Source of the DNA: a bacterium
GTDB lineage: Bacteria > Bacteroidota > Bacteroidia > Chitinophagales > Saprospiraceae
Length of the DNA: 64,000 nt
NCBI GenBank assembly: GCA_024742755.1
Contig: JANSXW010000012.1
Coordinates: 1 to 64,000, forward strand
Direction of reading: 5' to 3'
This document shows, one piece after another, positions 53,301 to 62,168 of this stretch. The notes below the pieces were generated by a model, which did no database searches, was not told the origin of the DNA, and saw only the letters and a list, made by a program, of their open reading frames with translations. How positions within the stretch are numbered: position 1 is the stretch's first letter; every line of letters begins with the position of its first letter. A program made the translations under genes and the position numbers.

Positions 53301-56300
53301 CATCTTTTTGCTCAATGGTGCCGTTGTTGGTCAACGTCCCATTGTTTTCCATGCCAACGTTGCCAAATTCGAGTTTCAGGGTGCCATCCACGTCATTGAG
53401 GAACATCCCGCTTTGGGTCATCCCCTTTCTCATGGTCATCGTGCCCATGTTGTTGAAGGTACCGCCTGCCTCATTGGTAAGGTTAGGATTGCTATTGAAA
53501 ACAGTAGTTCCATTGTTGGTCACTGTGCCCGAATTGGTGAAGAAAGCGTTTGTGGACTGGTTGAATTCAATAGTCCCTGCCGCTACGTTAAAGATGCCGC
53601 TGTTGTTGACCCCCATGAACCAACTGACGGTGTTGCCCGGCCAGTTGTGGGTAAACTCACCTTCATTGGTGAAAACCCCGGTATTCAGGGAAACTCCGGC
53701 CTGGTTGTCAATCACTCCGGTGGAGAGGTTCGTGATGTTGGCAAACGATGTCAGCCTTTTCAGGTTGGTGATAGTGCCAGCGTTGAACAAGTTGGCATCA
53801 GGGCCACTCATAGAAAGGCCGTTTGCTCCTCCATCTATGGTGAAGCCGCCGTTGTTGTAGAGCGGGATAAAATAGGTCGCCGTGCCGTTGCCCGTGAGGG
53901 TAACCATCCCGTTGTTTTCAAAGCCACCCGTGTTAGCAGTGGATTTGCTGAAAGTGACGCTTTGCTGGATGTCGAGCGAACCGCCCATTTCAATCAATAC
54001 CGAATCCCCAATGCTGGTAATGCTCATGCCGGGATGGATTACCGCATCGCCCAAATAGGTAAAATGGCGGTTGTTGCCGCTTGTTGCGGGCTGGTTGTTG
54101 TCCTGCCAGTTGGTAGGCACATCCCAGTTGCCGGTACCTGTAAACACGTAGCGGCTGCAGGGGAGGGGCGTGGCAATCATCTCGCTGGCAGAGCCGCTGT
54201 TGTCCGAGAAGGATGCTGTCACTTCTGCTTCCTGCCCTGTGGCCAAAAGTTTTACACTATTAAAGGTGTACGAGTCGCCGCTCAAAGCGGAAACATCCAC
54301 CGAAGCCGTGCCCACCAGGGCGCTGCTGCTCAAATCCAGTGTGCCCGAAGCCGGGATACTGGAAAATTTAACCGTGACACTGCCAGAGGCAAAATCATCT
54401 TCATTGACGTAGGTCATGTCACCATTGCAGGTAGTAAAGCCGCCAAAGGTGATACATTCGATTTCCCCGACTGCGGTGGTCGCTTTTTCATAGGCTCCCA
54501 TGTCCACGGTGCCGTTTTCGATGCGGGTGTTGCCTGCCAGGTCGGTAGCTGACACGTCAGTGTTGTCCCCAGCATTGATGGCAGGAGAGCAGGATGTGAG
54601 GGTGTAGTCATTGCTCGCCGCATCGGTGAAGAGCGGGTCAAGGTAGATGTTGTTGCCATCATCGGTAGCGTCTGTGGGAAAGCCGTCCTGCAAAAGCGAG
54701 TAGGCGATATTGATAGTACCCCCATTGTTGTAGACCTGCTGCTGCCCAATGGTGCCATCGCCCTGCTGGACATTGCCCCAAAAAATGCAGTTGCTCAAAG
54801 TGAGTTCATCATCGCAGGTGACCCCGCCGCCGGGCCGTAGCGTTGCGATATTTTCGGCAAAAGTGCTGTTGATGATCGACAGGTCTGCAGCATCCGAAAA
54901 GATGGCGCCACCTGCACCATAATCTATGTCGTCACTGGTTGCCTTATTTTTAGCAAAAAGACAGTCAGAAATCCGAGCACCATCGTCATATATAATGATG
55001 GCCCCACCATATATTGCCTCGTTATCGAGGAAAGAGGAGCGGATTATTTGGGTGCCTTCTCCACGCCTGGCGCGGATTGCTCCACCCTCATCCCCACTGG
55101 TGTTGCCAGTGAACTGGCAATCCATGATGGTGGTAAAGTTGATGTCATTTTCGCTCGTATAATACAGGTAGATGGCCCCGCCGTCGTTCGTAGTGGAATT
55201 ATCGATGAACTGGCAGTTGCTGATGGTGTCATTGCCGTAGGAGTATTCTGAGTAGATGGCACCAGCATAGTAACTGCTGTTACCGTTGAAAGAGCTGTTC
55301 GTGATGCTGGTGTAGTTGATTTCGTTGTAGCCCGAATATACCAGGTAGATGGCTCCACCATATTCGGTTGCCCCATTGCTGTTGAACTGGCAACTGTCTA
55401 TCACATCATTGCCATAAGAGTATTCCGAATAGATGGCGCCGCCATATTCCGCTCCGTTTTCGGTAAAACTGCACCTTTTAAAACCGGTATAGTTATCTTC
55501 GTTATATCCTGAATAAATGAGGTAAACTGCCCCGCCGTACCCCGTGCAGGTATCTTTGGTGAACTGGCAGTCCTCAAAAATGTAGTTGCCTTCTGGTTCT
55601 TCAATATAAACAGCCCCGCCGTCGTCTGCATTGTTGTCTTCGAACGTACAGTTCTCAATAATGGTAGCGGTTCCGTTCTCTTGGCCATAGAAGTAGATAG
55701 CACCTCCCTCTCCACTGGTATTCCCGGTAAAAGTGCAGTTGCTGATGGTATCGTTGGCTTCCGAATAAGCATAGATGGCGCCGGCATATCTGGTGGCTTC
55801 ATTGTTCGTGAACTGGCAATTGTCAATGTTGGTGTAGCCGCCGTTTTCGCCTGAATATTCTAAGTAGATACCGGCTGCAGAGAAGTTGCTGAAGTTATCG
55901 GTGAACTCGCAGTTGGTGATGTTACAAACGCCACCTGTCTCTTCGATGTAAATGCCCGCAGCATAATAGTAGCCAAAGTTTTCCACAAAATTCACATCGT
56001 TGATGGTGAAAGCAGTAACGGCCCTTAGGTAGAGCGCCCCTTGCCGTTTAAAAATATTTTCACCTTCCAAGGTGTGGCGGTCATTGTTTTCTGCGCTGTA
56101 GGCATGTTGGATGGTCAGGCCATCCAGCAGAATACCATTATCGTTGACCGATATAAAGATGTGGTAGGCATTGCCGTCATCCCAACTATCGTTGTTGTCC
56201 ACGTCGCCGGAGAGGATGGTCTCGTTGCCTGGTGTCCGTTCGGAAAGCATCGTTTCCGTACCGGCAAAGCCACCGTAAATCTTGATGTTGTCCTTGAGCA

Positions 56301-58683
56301 TGAAAGCGTAATCACGGGGGGAAGTGCAAGTGGTACAGCCTGTTGGATATGCGGCAGGTTTATAAGTGCCCGCTGCCATCCAGATTTCGGTCACGCCACA
56401 GGGATTGTCAATGGCCGCCTGCAGGTCGCTGGTCGCATTGGCCCAGGAAGAGCCGTTGCCTGTGCCGGTAGGGGTCACGTAGATGCGGTTGGTGATGCCC
56501 GCGCAAGGGTCAAACACCTCCATCGTGATTTCGTTGCTCGTCGCCATCGACGGGTCGGCGCACGGATCGCTGCTCGTCATTTCACAGGTCACCACATCGC
56601 CATCTGCCAGGGTGGTGCTGGTGTAGGTGTCCTGGTCGGTACCGACGGGGTTGCCGTTCACCTTCCATTGGTAGCTCGGCGTGGTGCCGCCGTTGGTGGG
56701 CGTGGCGGTGAAGGTTACGCTGGTGCCCGGGGCGATGTTGTTGCCGGGGTCGGCGGCGATGGAGACGGCAGCTGAGTTATCGTTCAGGTACAGTTGGGTG
56801 AACGGGTTGCCCATTGCATTTTCCCCAGTCAACATCAAGTCCATGTCCATGTCGCCGTCCACGTCTGCAAAGGCGCCGCCGCCCCTGGCAATCCCTTCCA
56901 AGGAACTGCCTGTGGCCTCGGCAAAGATGCCGCTGCCATCGTTGATGTAGAGCTTGGTAATATTTTCAAAGTTCACGTCCTGCCCTGAAATCAACACATC
57001 TAAGTCGGAGTCCCCGTCTAGGTCAGCAAAGGCAACATCGCCATTGATAACCCCCTCAAAGGTGGTGGCTGGAACCTCGGTGAAAGTGCCGTTTCCGTCG
57101 TTGGTGTACAGTTTGGCAATCCTTGTATTGCTGTTGTCCCGGCCCGTTATCAGCACGTCAGGGTAGGTGTCGCCGTTCACATCGGCAAAGGCGATGGAAC
57201 TGTTGGCAACCCCTGGGAACGGAGTACCAGAGACCTCGGTGAAAGTACCGTTACCGCTGTTGGTGTACAGCTTGGTAATCCTATTATTGTTTCCATCCCG
57301 TCCGGTAACCAGGACATCTTGGTCCAAGTCGCCGTCCACATCGGCAAAGGCAATGGAGCTGTTGGCGACGCCAGTGAATGGGGTGCCCGTGACCTCGGTG
57401 AAGGTGCCGCCGTTGTTGGTGTACAGCTTGGCAATCGGGGTAAAGCTGGCATTGCTTCCTGTGATCAGGATATCCATGTCCAAGTCGCCGTCCACATCCG
57501 CAAAGGCAATAGAGCCGCTTTCAACGCCAGTGAACGGGGTGCCCGTGACCTCGGTGAAGGTGCCGCCGTTGTTGGTGTACAGCTTGGCAATCGGGGTAAA
57601 GCTGGTATTGCTTCCTGTAATCAGGACATCCAAATCCATGTCGCCGTCCACGTCTGCAAAAGCGGTAGAACCACGGGAAGCCCCATCGAAGGATGTGCCC
57701 ATGGCTTCGGTGAAAATACCGTTGCCGTCATTGGTGTACAACTTGGTCAAAGGGCCAGTCATTAAACTTCTGGCTTCGCCTGGCCTGAGCCCACCAAAGG
57801 AACTGTTGTCCCCGGTAATCAGCACATCCATATCCATGTCGCCATCCACGTCTGCAAAGGTGACGGTACTTTCCGTGACCTGCTCGAAGGGGTTTGCCGA
57901 GGCTTCTATGAAGGCAGGCGGGCAGGCGGGCGCTAAACAGCCACTCACCAGGCTAAATGTAGAAGAGCAAAAACCTTGTAGGTCCCAACCTTCACACGGA
58001 GGCAAAGGGGTATCCGCTGTGTTTATATACAAGGGAGACCCAAAATCATCTACGACCCATTGAGCACCGTCCCAGAAGATGCTGAAAAAGTTTTCTGATG
58101 AGTGGACATACTTTGGCTTGCCGTTCTCGACTCCAGTAAACGCATATATCCCATCCAACAAGCAGCCGTTGGTAGTGGTCACGATTACTTCGTACGTAGG
58201 CACCGTTTCTACAGTCATCATTATGACATTGCTGTTCGTAGTCGCCGGGGCGGCGTACGGATCGCTACTGGTCATTTCACAAGTGACCACATCGCCATCA
58301 GCCAGCGCATAGTCTGTGCAGGCGTGGTCAGTTGTTGGGGTAGCGTTATCGCCAGCCAGGGTGGAAAAGGCAAAAGAGGGATGGGGCGTCATCGCATCAA
58401 TGGGCGTACCTGATTCCAGGGAAAACCGCGCAGTGGCATTGACGCTACCCATCAGTAACAATACTAACAGCATGCCCGAAACAAGACCGGGCGGAATTTG
58501 TGCAAATTTGTCTGGGGGAAGGAGGTGTTCTAACTGCTTCCAAAGTGTATCCCGGAGCATTCCCCGTTTCGCAGGCTGCTGATCCTTAACGTATGTACTG
58601 TCCGTCGGCTTTGTGTAGCTGCCGTAAACAGGAGGGAGTACTTTTTCCTTTTTTCCCGATAGAGGAAGTAAACTTTTGTTCAT
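50353..58683 (-). CDS. Giant T9SS secreted protein with FG-GAP repeats, beta-helix, HYR and sorting domains
   Basis: 2776 aa. The hydrophobic export signal (GMLLVLLLMGSVNATA, about 70-85) follows an unusually long N-terminal extension; M42 is an alternative start. Order: partial Ig-like piece (about 120-150), unknown module (about 155-255), seven FG-GAP/VCBS-like repeats with FADVDGDxDxD (about 265-620), Ig-like domain (about 640-715), right-handed beta-helix with GGAIY turns (choice-of-anchor Q-like, about 720-1420), a Gly/Asn-rich repetitive sheet region (about 1500-1950), three related beta modules with TFTADVTVTY-type strands, a HYR domain, a laminin-G/DUF1349-like domain (about 2490-2670) and a T9SS sorting domain (VFPNPNHGMFTI). 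Expected on the surface or in the matrix; binding of sugars or Ca2+ is likely. It is transcribed toward the exporter. Confidence 0.92.
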   Translation of the reverse strand: MNKSLLPLSGKKEKVLPPVYGSYTKPTDSTYVKDQQPAKRGMLRDTLWKQLEHLLPPDKFAQIPPGLVSGMLLVLLLMGSVNATARFSLESGTPIDAMTPHPSFAFSTLAGDNATPTTDHACTDYALADGDVVTCEMTSSDPYAAPATTNSNVIMMTVETVPTYEVIVTTTNGCLLDGIYAFTGVENGKPKYVHSSENFFSIFWDGAQWVVDDFGSPLYINTADTPLPPCEGWDLQGFCSSTFSLVSGCLAPACPPAFIEASANPFEQVTESTVTFADVDGDMDMDVLITGDNSSFGGLRPGEARSLMTGPLTKLYTNDGNGIFTEAMGTSFDGASRGSTAFADVDGDMDLDVLITGSNTSFTPIAKLYTNNGGTFTEVTGTPFTGVESGSIAFADVDGDLDMDILITGSNASFTPIAKLYTNNGGTFTEVTGTPFTGVANSSIAFADVDGDLDQDVLVTGRDGNNNRITKLYTNSGNGTFTEVSGTPFPGVANSSIAFADVNGDTYPDVLITGRDNSNTRIAKLYTNDGNGTFTEVPATTFEGVINGDVAFADLDGDSDLDVLISGQDVNFENITKLYINDGSGIFAEATGSSLEGIARGGGAFADVDGDMDMDLMLTGENAMGNPFTQLYLNDNSAAVSIAADPGNNIAPGTSVTFTATPTNGGTTPSYQWKVNGNPVGTDQDTYTSTTLADGDVVTCEMTSSDPCADPSMATSNEITMEVFDPCAGITNRIYVTPTGTGNGSSWANATSDLQAAIDNPCGVTEIWMAAGTYKPAAYPTGCTTCTSPRDYAFMLKDNIKIYGGFAGTETMLSERTPGNETILSGDVDNNDSWDDGNAYHIFISVNDNGILLDGLTIQHAYSAENNDRHTLEGENIFKRQGALYLRAVTAFTINDVNFVENFGYYYAAGIYIEETGGVCNITNCEFTDNFSNFSAAGIYLEYSGENGGYTNIDNCQFTNNEATRYAGAIYAYSEANDTISNCTFTGNTSGEGGAIYFYGQENGTATIIENCTFEDNNADDGGAVYIEEPEGNYIFEDCQFTKDTCTGYGGAVYLIYSGYNEDNYTGFKRCSFTENGAEYGGAIYSEYSYGNDVIDSCQFNSNGATEYGGAIYLVYSGYNEINYTSITNSSFNGNSSYYAGAIYSEYSYGNDTISNCQFIDNSTTNDGGAIYLYYTSENDINFTTIMDCQFTGNTSGDEGGAIRARRGEGTQIIRSSFLDNEAIYGGAIIIYDDGARISDCLFAKNKATSDDIDYGAGGAIFSDAADLSIINSTFAENIATLRPGGGVTCDDELTLSNCIFWGNVQQGDGTIGQQQVYNNGGTINIAYSLLQDGFPTDATDDGNNIYLDPLFTDAASNDYTLTSCSPAINAGDNTDVSATDLAGNTRIENGTVDMGAYEKATTAVGEIECITFGGFTTCNGDMTYVNEDDFASGSVTVKFSSIPASGTLDLSSSALVGTASVDVSALSGDSYTFNSVKLLATGQEAEVTASFSDNSGSASEMIATPLPCSRYVFTGTGNWDVPTNWQDNNQPATSGNNRHFTYLGDAVIHPGMSITSIGDSVLIEMGGSLDIQQSVTFSKSTANTGGFENNGMVTLTGNGTATYFIPLYNNGGFTIDGGANGLSMSGPDANLFNAGTITNLKRLTSFANITNLSTGVIDNQAGVSLNTGVFTNEGEFTHNWPGNTVSWFMGVNNSGIFNVAAGTIEFNQSTNAFFTNSGTVTNNGTTVFNSNPNLTNEAGGTFNNMGTMTMRKGMTQSGMFLNDVDGTLKLEFGNVGMENNGTLTNNGTIEQKDAAFFRNNNLVYQNGTLICSAFSLLENNDSLLVPAGALIDITGSGFVFDNTATGTFILDGTMAASNQNSSQFSNNGILKGNGTLDNSAGRIFDNNASGSIQPGASPGTLTIHKLNNIGNIDIEIGGTTPYMEHDMLDLPTSSTLGGTLNVTLVDGFEPACADAFDIILHASNTGTFSTLNLPEGFSIEYLTDKVVLSYGQIGISIDNISEADCGNTTCTTDDTFTADVTVTYGYLPGSGTLTLTGPTLAGSAPAVNVADLTANAYTFTGVTLAADGSDIDLTATFSDGCDYNDSSLGTAPECGGTFTPADITVSGFGCFGPNGTYTFVGYEGGAPVWQSQNDFFIGYVEGEWAILSSDFSEEVTLWSTNPNGSIDNLPCNNGWTDPFECALSPGAIALSGGCGNLSGGSGPDCELTNIALSNTSACDDNGTISSTDDYFTADVTVTFAYAPSGATLTLQQGNTVLESTSEDLTCTTSYTFMNVQLPANGQEVVLSAAFSSSCTYTSEVLMTAPEDCSCQPTSEFTACPDYLQVNVDAASCSAVVSYDVIADGVPVPDYTYAFTGATIGSGDGTGTGQTFEVGQTTVAVTATNACGEATCQFDITVTDNLPPDAHCLNTEVDLGPEGVYHLQLEDVFDAGMSTDNCLIAEVDFTDAVFTCDEEGFTFPIPVSVSDLSGNSDNCTAQVTVVSSGKLPAPWQNADIGDHGEGSDYAYDPCTPPTGVFNIQTEAYNLIPLNEDNVAFIGQELCNDGGIQVRIDAVEGGYAGIMIRESDAPGAKMVAMYSNLTNLLRWETRYTTNGMRNSGNFYQAFPIHLRLRRDGDLIRGFFKNSNTGGWILVHQVYLPMNECVEMGMAVFTTDPNGQASATFSRVRYRSNLNNEALVMPDDIQHSFLQERETMRATVFPNPNHGMFTIAFDQPLETAGVAILRNGLGQEVSRMKLKAGHVQTEWESNQLLSGLYFLDIVLENGYREVLKVICEQR
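56820..57900 (-). repeat. Seven FG-GAP-like coding repeats
   Basis: Seven units of about 50 codons containing AFADVDGD-type Ca-binding loops, each ending KLYTNDGNG- or KLYTNNGG-like. Units around 57340-57660 are nearly identical at the DNA level, pointing to recent duplication or gene conversion. Such repeats often form beta-propellers, normally with seven blades. Confidence 0.85.
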
Positions 58684-59041
58684 TAGGTCTAGTGTTTGAC
58701 AAATCGTTGAATTTGAAAATCATCCTGCCCGGCGGTGCATGGCCTATAGCCGGCAACGCTAAGCATGATGCTCACTTAATAATCGGTCTGAAGGAATTGA
58801 GAAAAGATATTGTGGTATGCAGGTAAGTCTGTGCCTCTTTGTGTGTCTTTATCCCAAAAATCTGAATGCAAATCAAGCACTGAATTCTCTGAATTTTATC
58901 TTTCTTAACCGGACAACTAACCGGACAAATGCCCTGAACACGTGGAATCGCAGCTTTTGGAGTGGGTGAAGCGCGGATGTCGTCCTATTTTTACGACCGG
59001 TGCAGGATTTACGATAAGCCGATGACGAAACACTGTGAGCA
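58684..59041. other. Divergent intergenic region
   Basis: 358 bp between the 2776-aa gene and the TPR-HTH regulator. It contains a tandem AACCGGACAA direct repeat near 58908-58929. No promoter of the TAnnTTTG type stood out and no gene is visible. Confidence 0.5.
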
Positions 59042-60988
59042 ATGAAGACGATGAGCCAAGCCAAAGTAGGGAACAGGGCATGCCAGCTGTTATTCTGTTG
59101 GGGGCCCAAACAAGCGCTAACCACTATGATGGTATGGAGTTGTGGGCTGGCCGCCTTATTGATGTCCGGCTGCGGCAATCCGGGAGGCGCTGGTGCCGGG
59201 ACTGATTTGGATTTTTTTGAACGGCAGAATGCAGCTCATGACGGAGGCTATATTGCCACTTACCCGCTTTCAGACCCCGATGCCTGCATCGCCCGGCTCA
59301 AAGAAGAAGTACCGCCCGAACTCCAGCCCTGGGGCTGCCTTTCCATATGGTACCATATGTCCCGGGACAGCCCGGCAGTTAATTTCCGGCTGCTGGATCT
59401 GTATGAGCAAAACTACCCCCACGATACTGTTTTTGCTTTTTGCCAGATGATGCGGGCGGAGTTTTATGTAGACCTCGCCAAGTTCGACTCTGCCAAAATC
59501 TGCCTGGAGGATGCCTATCAGCGCTATATGGCTTTGGGCCGCCCGCTGGATGCAAGTGACGCCCAATACCTGCTGGCCCGGAGCTATCTGTACCAAAACC
59601 GGTTTCCGGAAGCACTGGAGACCTACTTCGGGTTACTGAGCTACCTGAATGAGCAGTCCCCTGTCTTTTCTGACCGCCATGCCAACCTGTACCATGACAT
59701 CAGTGTGGCCTATGAGCGCAGCAATAATCGCGAACAGTATAAGGAGTGGCTGGAAAAATGCTGGCAGACGGATACCGGTAGCCTGTCGGCACCCTGGCTG
59801 TTCCGGGCCCGCGTAGCAAGGCAGTTTAGCGTATACTTTCTTAAGCACGATCCGGATTCCAGCATTTACTGGGCCAGAAAAATGCAAGAGATTTACCGGG
59901 AAGCCAACCCTGGGAAACCGGTGCCCGTGAGCATGCAGTACAAACTGGGCCGGGCTTACTTTGAAAGCGGGCGATGCCGCGAAGCCCTCCCCCTGTTTTT
60001 GCAAGCCTATCGTGCCAACCCTTACAGCGGCAACCGCATGGTGTACTATCAGGTCCCTATGGCACTGGGAGAGTGCTATCTCTGCCTGGGGCAGCTGGAC
60101 TCCGCAGAGTGGTACGTGCGGGAGTCTCTGGCTTCTCCGGATACAGGTAACCTTTCTGTGGCACATGGGATGCTGCAGGAAATCTACGAACAAAAGGGGC
60201 TGTACCAGGAGGCGTTGAGCGAAGCCCTGAAAAGCCGGCAGTTGTTCGAAGCCAAATTTACAGCAGATAAAGCCGAGGCGATCGCCCACCTGGACGCGCG
60301 CTTCAAAACGGCTCAAAAGGAGCATCGGATTACCGAACTGGAGCAGGAGCGGCAGGCCTTAAATTTAAAGATGCTCATTGGGGGGCTGGCTTTGTCGCTG
60401 GCCCTGGTTGTCCTGGCTTCCCTATACTTCCGCCAACGCAACCGGCACCTTATTCTCCAACAACAAAACCAGCTGCTGGCAAAGGACAAAGCCCTCGTGC
60501 TGGCCCGGGAACAGCTGCACGTGCAAGCCCTGGAACTTTCAAAAACAGCCTTGCAGGCTACTCAGAAAGAATTGGATGAAAAAGCCAGGCTGCTGGAGCT
60601 GAAAAGCCAGTTGATACAAGAGCTTCATATGGAGCTTAGCCAGGTCAGTGCATCTGCCAGGAAACCTTCCGACCCCGGCAGCGGACCTTCTGCCTTAAAG
60701 AATATGAAAATCCTCACGGAAGAGGACTGGTCGGTTTTCAAAAAACGTTATGATGAACACTTCCCCGGATTCATGGATTATCTGAAAATCAAATTTCCCG
60801 ACCTCACTTCTGGCGAAACCCGCCTCATCTTGCTGCTCAAACTTGACTTTAGCAACAAGGAAATTGCCGGTACCCTTGGCATATCCCCGCAAAGCGTCTG
60901 GCGCAACCGCCACCGGCTAAGCAAGAAACTGGGGTTGGAAACCACCGGAGAGCTCAACGATTTTATCGGGGAACAAATGAAAAGATAG
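59042..60988 (+). CDS. TPR-transmembrane-HTH lipoprotein-type regulator
   Basis: 648 aa. An N-terminal lipobox-like LMSGC (C44) suggests lipid attachment; starts at M29/M30 would shorten the signal to usual size but remove positive charges. TPR-like helices fill about 90-410, one span lies at about 443-463, then a coiled coil (about 465-535) and a C-terminal helix-turn-helix (LDFSNKEIAGTLGISPQSVWRNRHRLSKK, split about 605-635). This arrangement is a common Bacteroidota membrane-bound regulator: the external TPR part senses, the internal HTH binds DNA. It is divergent from the giant 2776-aa gene, a likely target. Confidence 0.85.
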   Translation: MKTMSQAKVGNRACQLLFCWGPKQALTTMMVWSCGLAALLMSGCGNPGGAGAGTDLDFFERQNAAHDGGYIATYPLSDPDACIARLKEEVPPELQPWGCLSIWYHMSRDSPAVNFRLLDLYEQNYPHDTVFAFCQMMRAEFYVDLAKFDSAKICLEDAYQRYMALGRPLDASDAQYLLARSYLYQNRFPEALETYFGLLSYLNEQSPVFSDRHANLYHDISVAYERSNNREQYKEWLEKCWQTDTGSLSAPWLFRARVARQFSVYFLKHDPDSSIYWARKMQEIYREANPGKPVPVSMQYKLGRAYFESGRCREALPLFLQAYRANPYSGNRMVYYQVPMALGECYLCLGQLDSAEWYVRESLASPDTGNLSVAHGMLQEIYEQKGLYQEALSEALKSRQLFEAKFTADKAEAIAHLDARFKTAQKEHRITELEQERQALNLKMLIGGLALSLALVVLASLYFRQRNRHLILQQQNQLLAKDKALVLAREQLHVQALELSKTALQATQKELDEKARLLELKSQLIQELHMELSQVSASARKPSDPGSGPSALKNMKILTEEDWSVFKKRYDEHFPGFMDYLKIKFPDLTSGETRLILLLKLDFSNKEIAGTLGISPQSVWRNRHRLSKKLGLETTGELNDFIGEQMKR

Positions 60989-61208
60989 CGCGGTCAGGTT
61001 TCCCCTGCTTTTTCAGGATTAACAGCAAGTACTGACAGAAGAGGTGCCAATCAGCGTTTTGTACAATGCCCGGGCCTCAGCTTTCTCTGACTTGTCTTCC
61101 TGCTAATTTATCCAACCGGTTCGGGCATTTTCAAAAGAAAAGCATTACTTTGGCAATAAGCAAAGGAAGGATTTCCTTTTGTACTAACGAATAACCAATT
61201 TCAACACT

Positions 61209-62117
61209 ATGCGTTTTTTGGCCTTTCTGGTTTTTCTGGGCTTTCTGGCCTTCGCCCTGCTGGCACGCTGGTACTTCATTTGTGAGCTCCGGCAGCAGTG
61301 TGGCCCCGGCGAGTTGGTGGATGCCCGCCTGCAGACCCTTCAGCTCACGGAAAGCGATAGCGTTTTGCTAAGGGGGTATGACCAATTTGCCTTTGATTCG
61401 GCAGCCCTGCAGCCCCGTTTAAATGGCAACAATCAGCTTTTTTTGGATACCCTGGCGGCTATCCTTAAAGTGCGTACCGACCGGAATGTGACCCTTACGG
61501 CTCTTTATCGCGAAAGCGAAAGTGCTGTGGCTCCCGGCTTCTTCGAAAACCTGGGCCTGGCACGCGCCGACCAAATCCGGAAGCTGATGATGCGCCGGGG
61601 CATTGACCAAAACCGCTTCACCCTCGACTATGGAATAAGCGAAGACCGCCAGCTGCGTGAACCGGTGCTGTTTGACCTTTATGACCCCTCGGCGGTGGAA
61701 GGAGGCTTTGAGAAAGTGCTGTTTACCTTTAAGAACATGACTTTCTCAGACGCCAACTTCGAGTACAATTCAGCCGTTTTCAAGCCGGGGCAGTCCCTGC
61801 AGCTGTATGCGGATTCGGTGAAGACCTACCTTGACCTCAACCCGGAGGCCAGCATGGCCATCATTGGGCATACTGACAGTATCGGCTCAGATGCCTACAA
61901 TCTGGATTTAGGGATGCGCCGGGCCGAAAATGCCCGTTTTTACTTTCAGGACTCCCTGGGCGTGACGGCCAGTATCCGGATCGATTCCGAAGGGGAGAGC
62001 CGCCCTGTCGCCCCCAATTCGCTGCCCAGCGGTGGCGATAATCCGGAAGGCCGCCAAAAGAACCGGCGGGTCAACTTCGTCTTAAGCACTGCGGCGGACT
62101 CCACCGCTGTACAGTAA
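61209..62117 (+). CDS. OmpA-like protein with duplicated peptidoglycan-binding-type domain
   Basis: 302 aa. One N-terminal hydrophobic segment (about 3-20; signal or anchor). The C-terminal OmpA domain is clear (about 175-300): FEYNSAVFKPGQSLQL, IIGHTDSIGSDAYN and NRRVNF. The first half (about 50-160) has the same strand/helix order (QFAFDSAALQP, ARADQIRKLMM) without the NxxLSxxRA core, indicating a degenerate second copy. It may tie the envelope to peptidoglycan. The next gene starts 51 nt downstream and probably shares the transcript. Confidence 0.85.
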   Translation: MRFLAFLVFLGFLAFALLARWYFICELRQQCGPGELVDARLQTLQLTESDSVLLRGYDQFAFDSAALQPRLNGNNQLFLDTLAAILKVRTDRNVTLTALYRESESAVAPGFFENLGLARADQIRKLMMRRGIDQNRFTLDYGISEDRQLREPVLFDLYDPSAVEGGFEKVLFTFKNMTFSDANFEYNSAVFKPGQSLQLYADSVKTYLDLNPEASMAIIGHTDSIGSDAYNLDLGMRRAENARFYFQDSLGVTASIRIDSEGESRPVAPNSLPSGGDNPEGRQKNRRVNFVLSTAADSTAVQ

Positions 62118-62168
62118 GGCAACCCATTAATAACCTTGGGCATCCGCCCGTATCAATACCAATGAACC

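Noticed and set aside
52798-54552. Plus-strand 584-aa ORF
   Set aside because: Antisense to the repetitive beta-rich part of the 2776-aa protein; repetitive composition keeps the opposite frame open.
50353-58683. Possible CRISPR-like or satellite arrays in repeated regions
   Set aside because: The repeats keep reading frame and encode FG-GAP or beta-helix units, so they are coding repeats.
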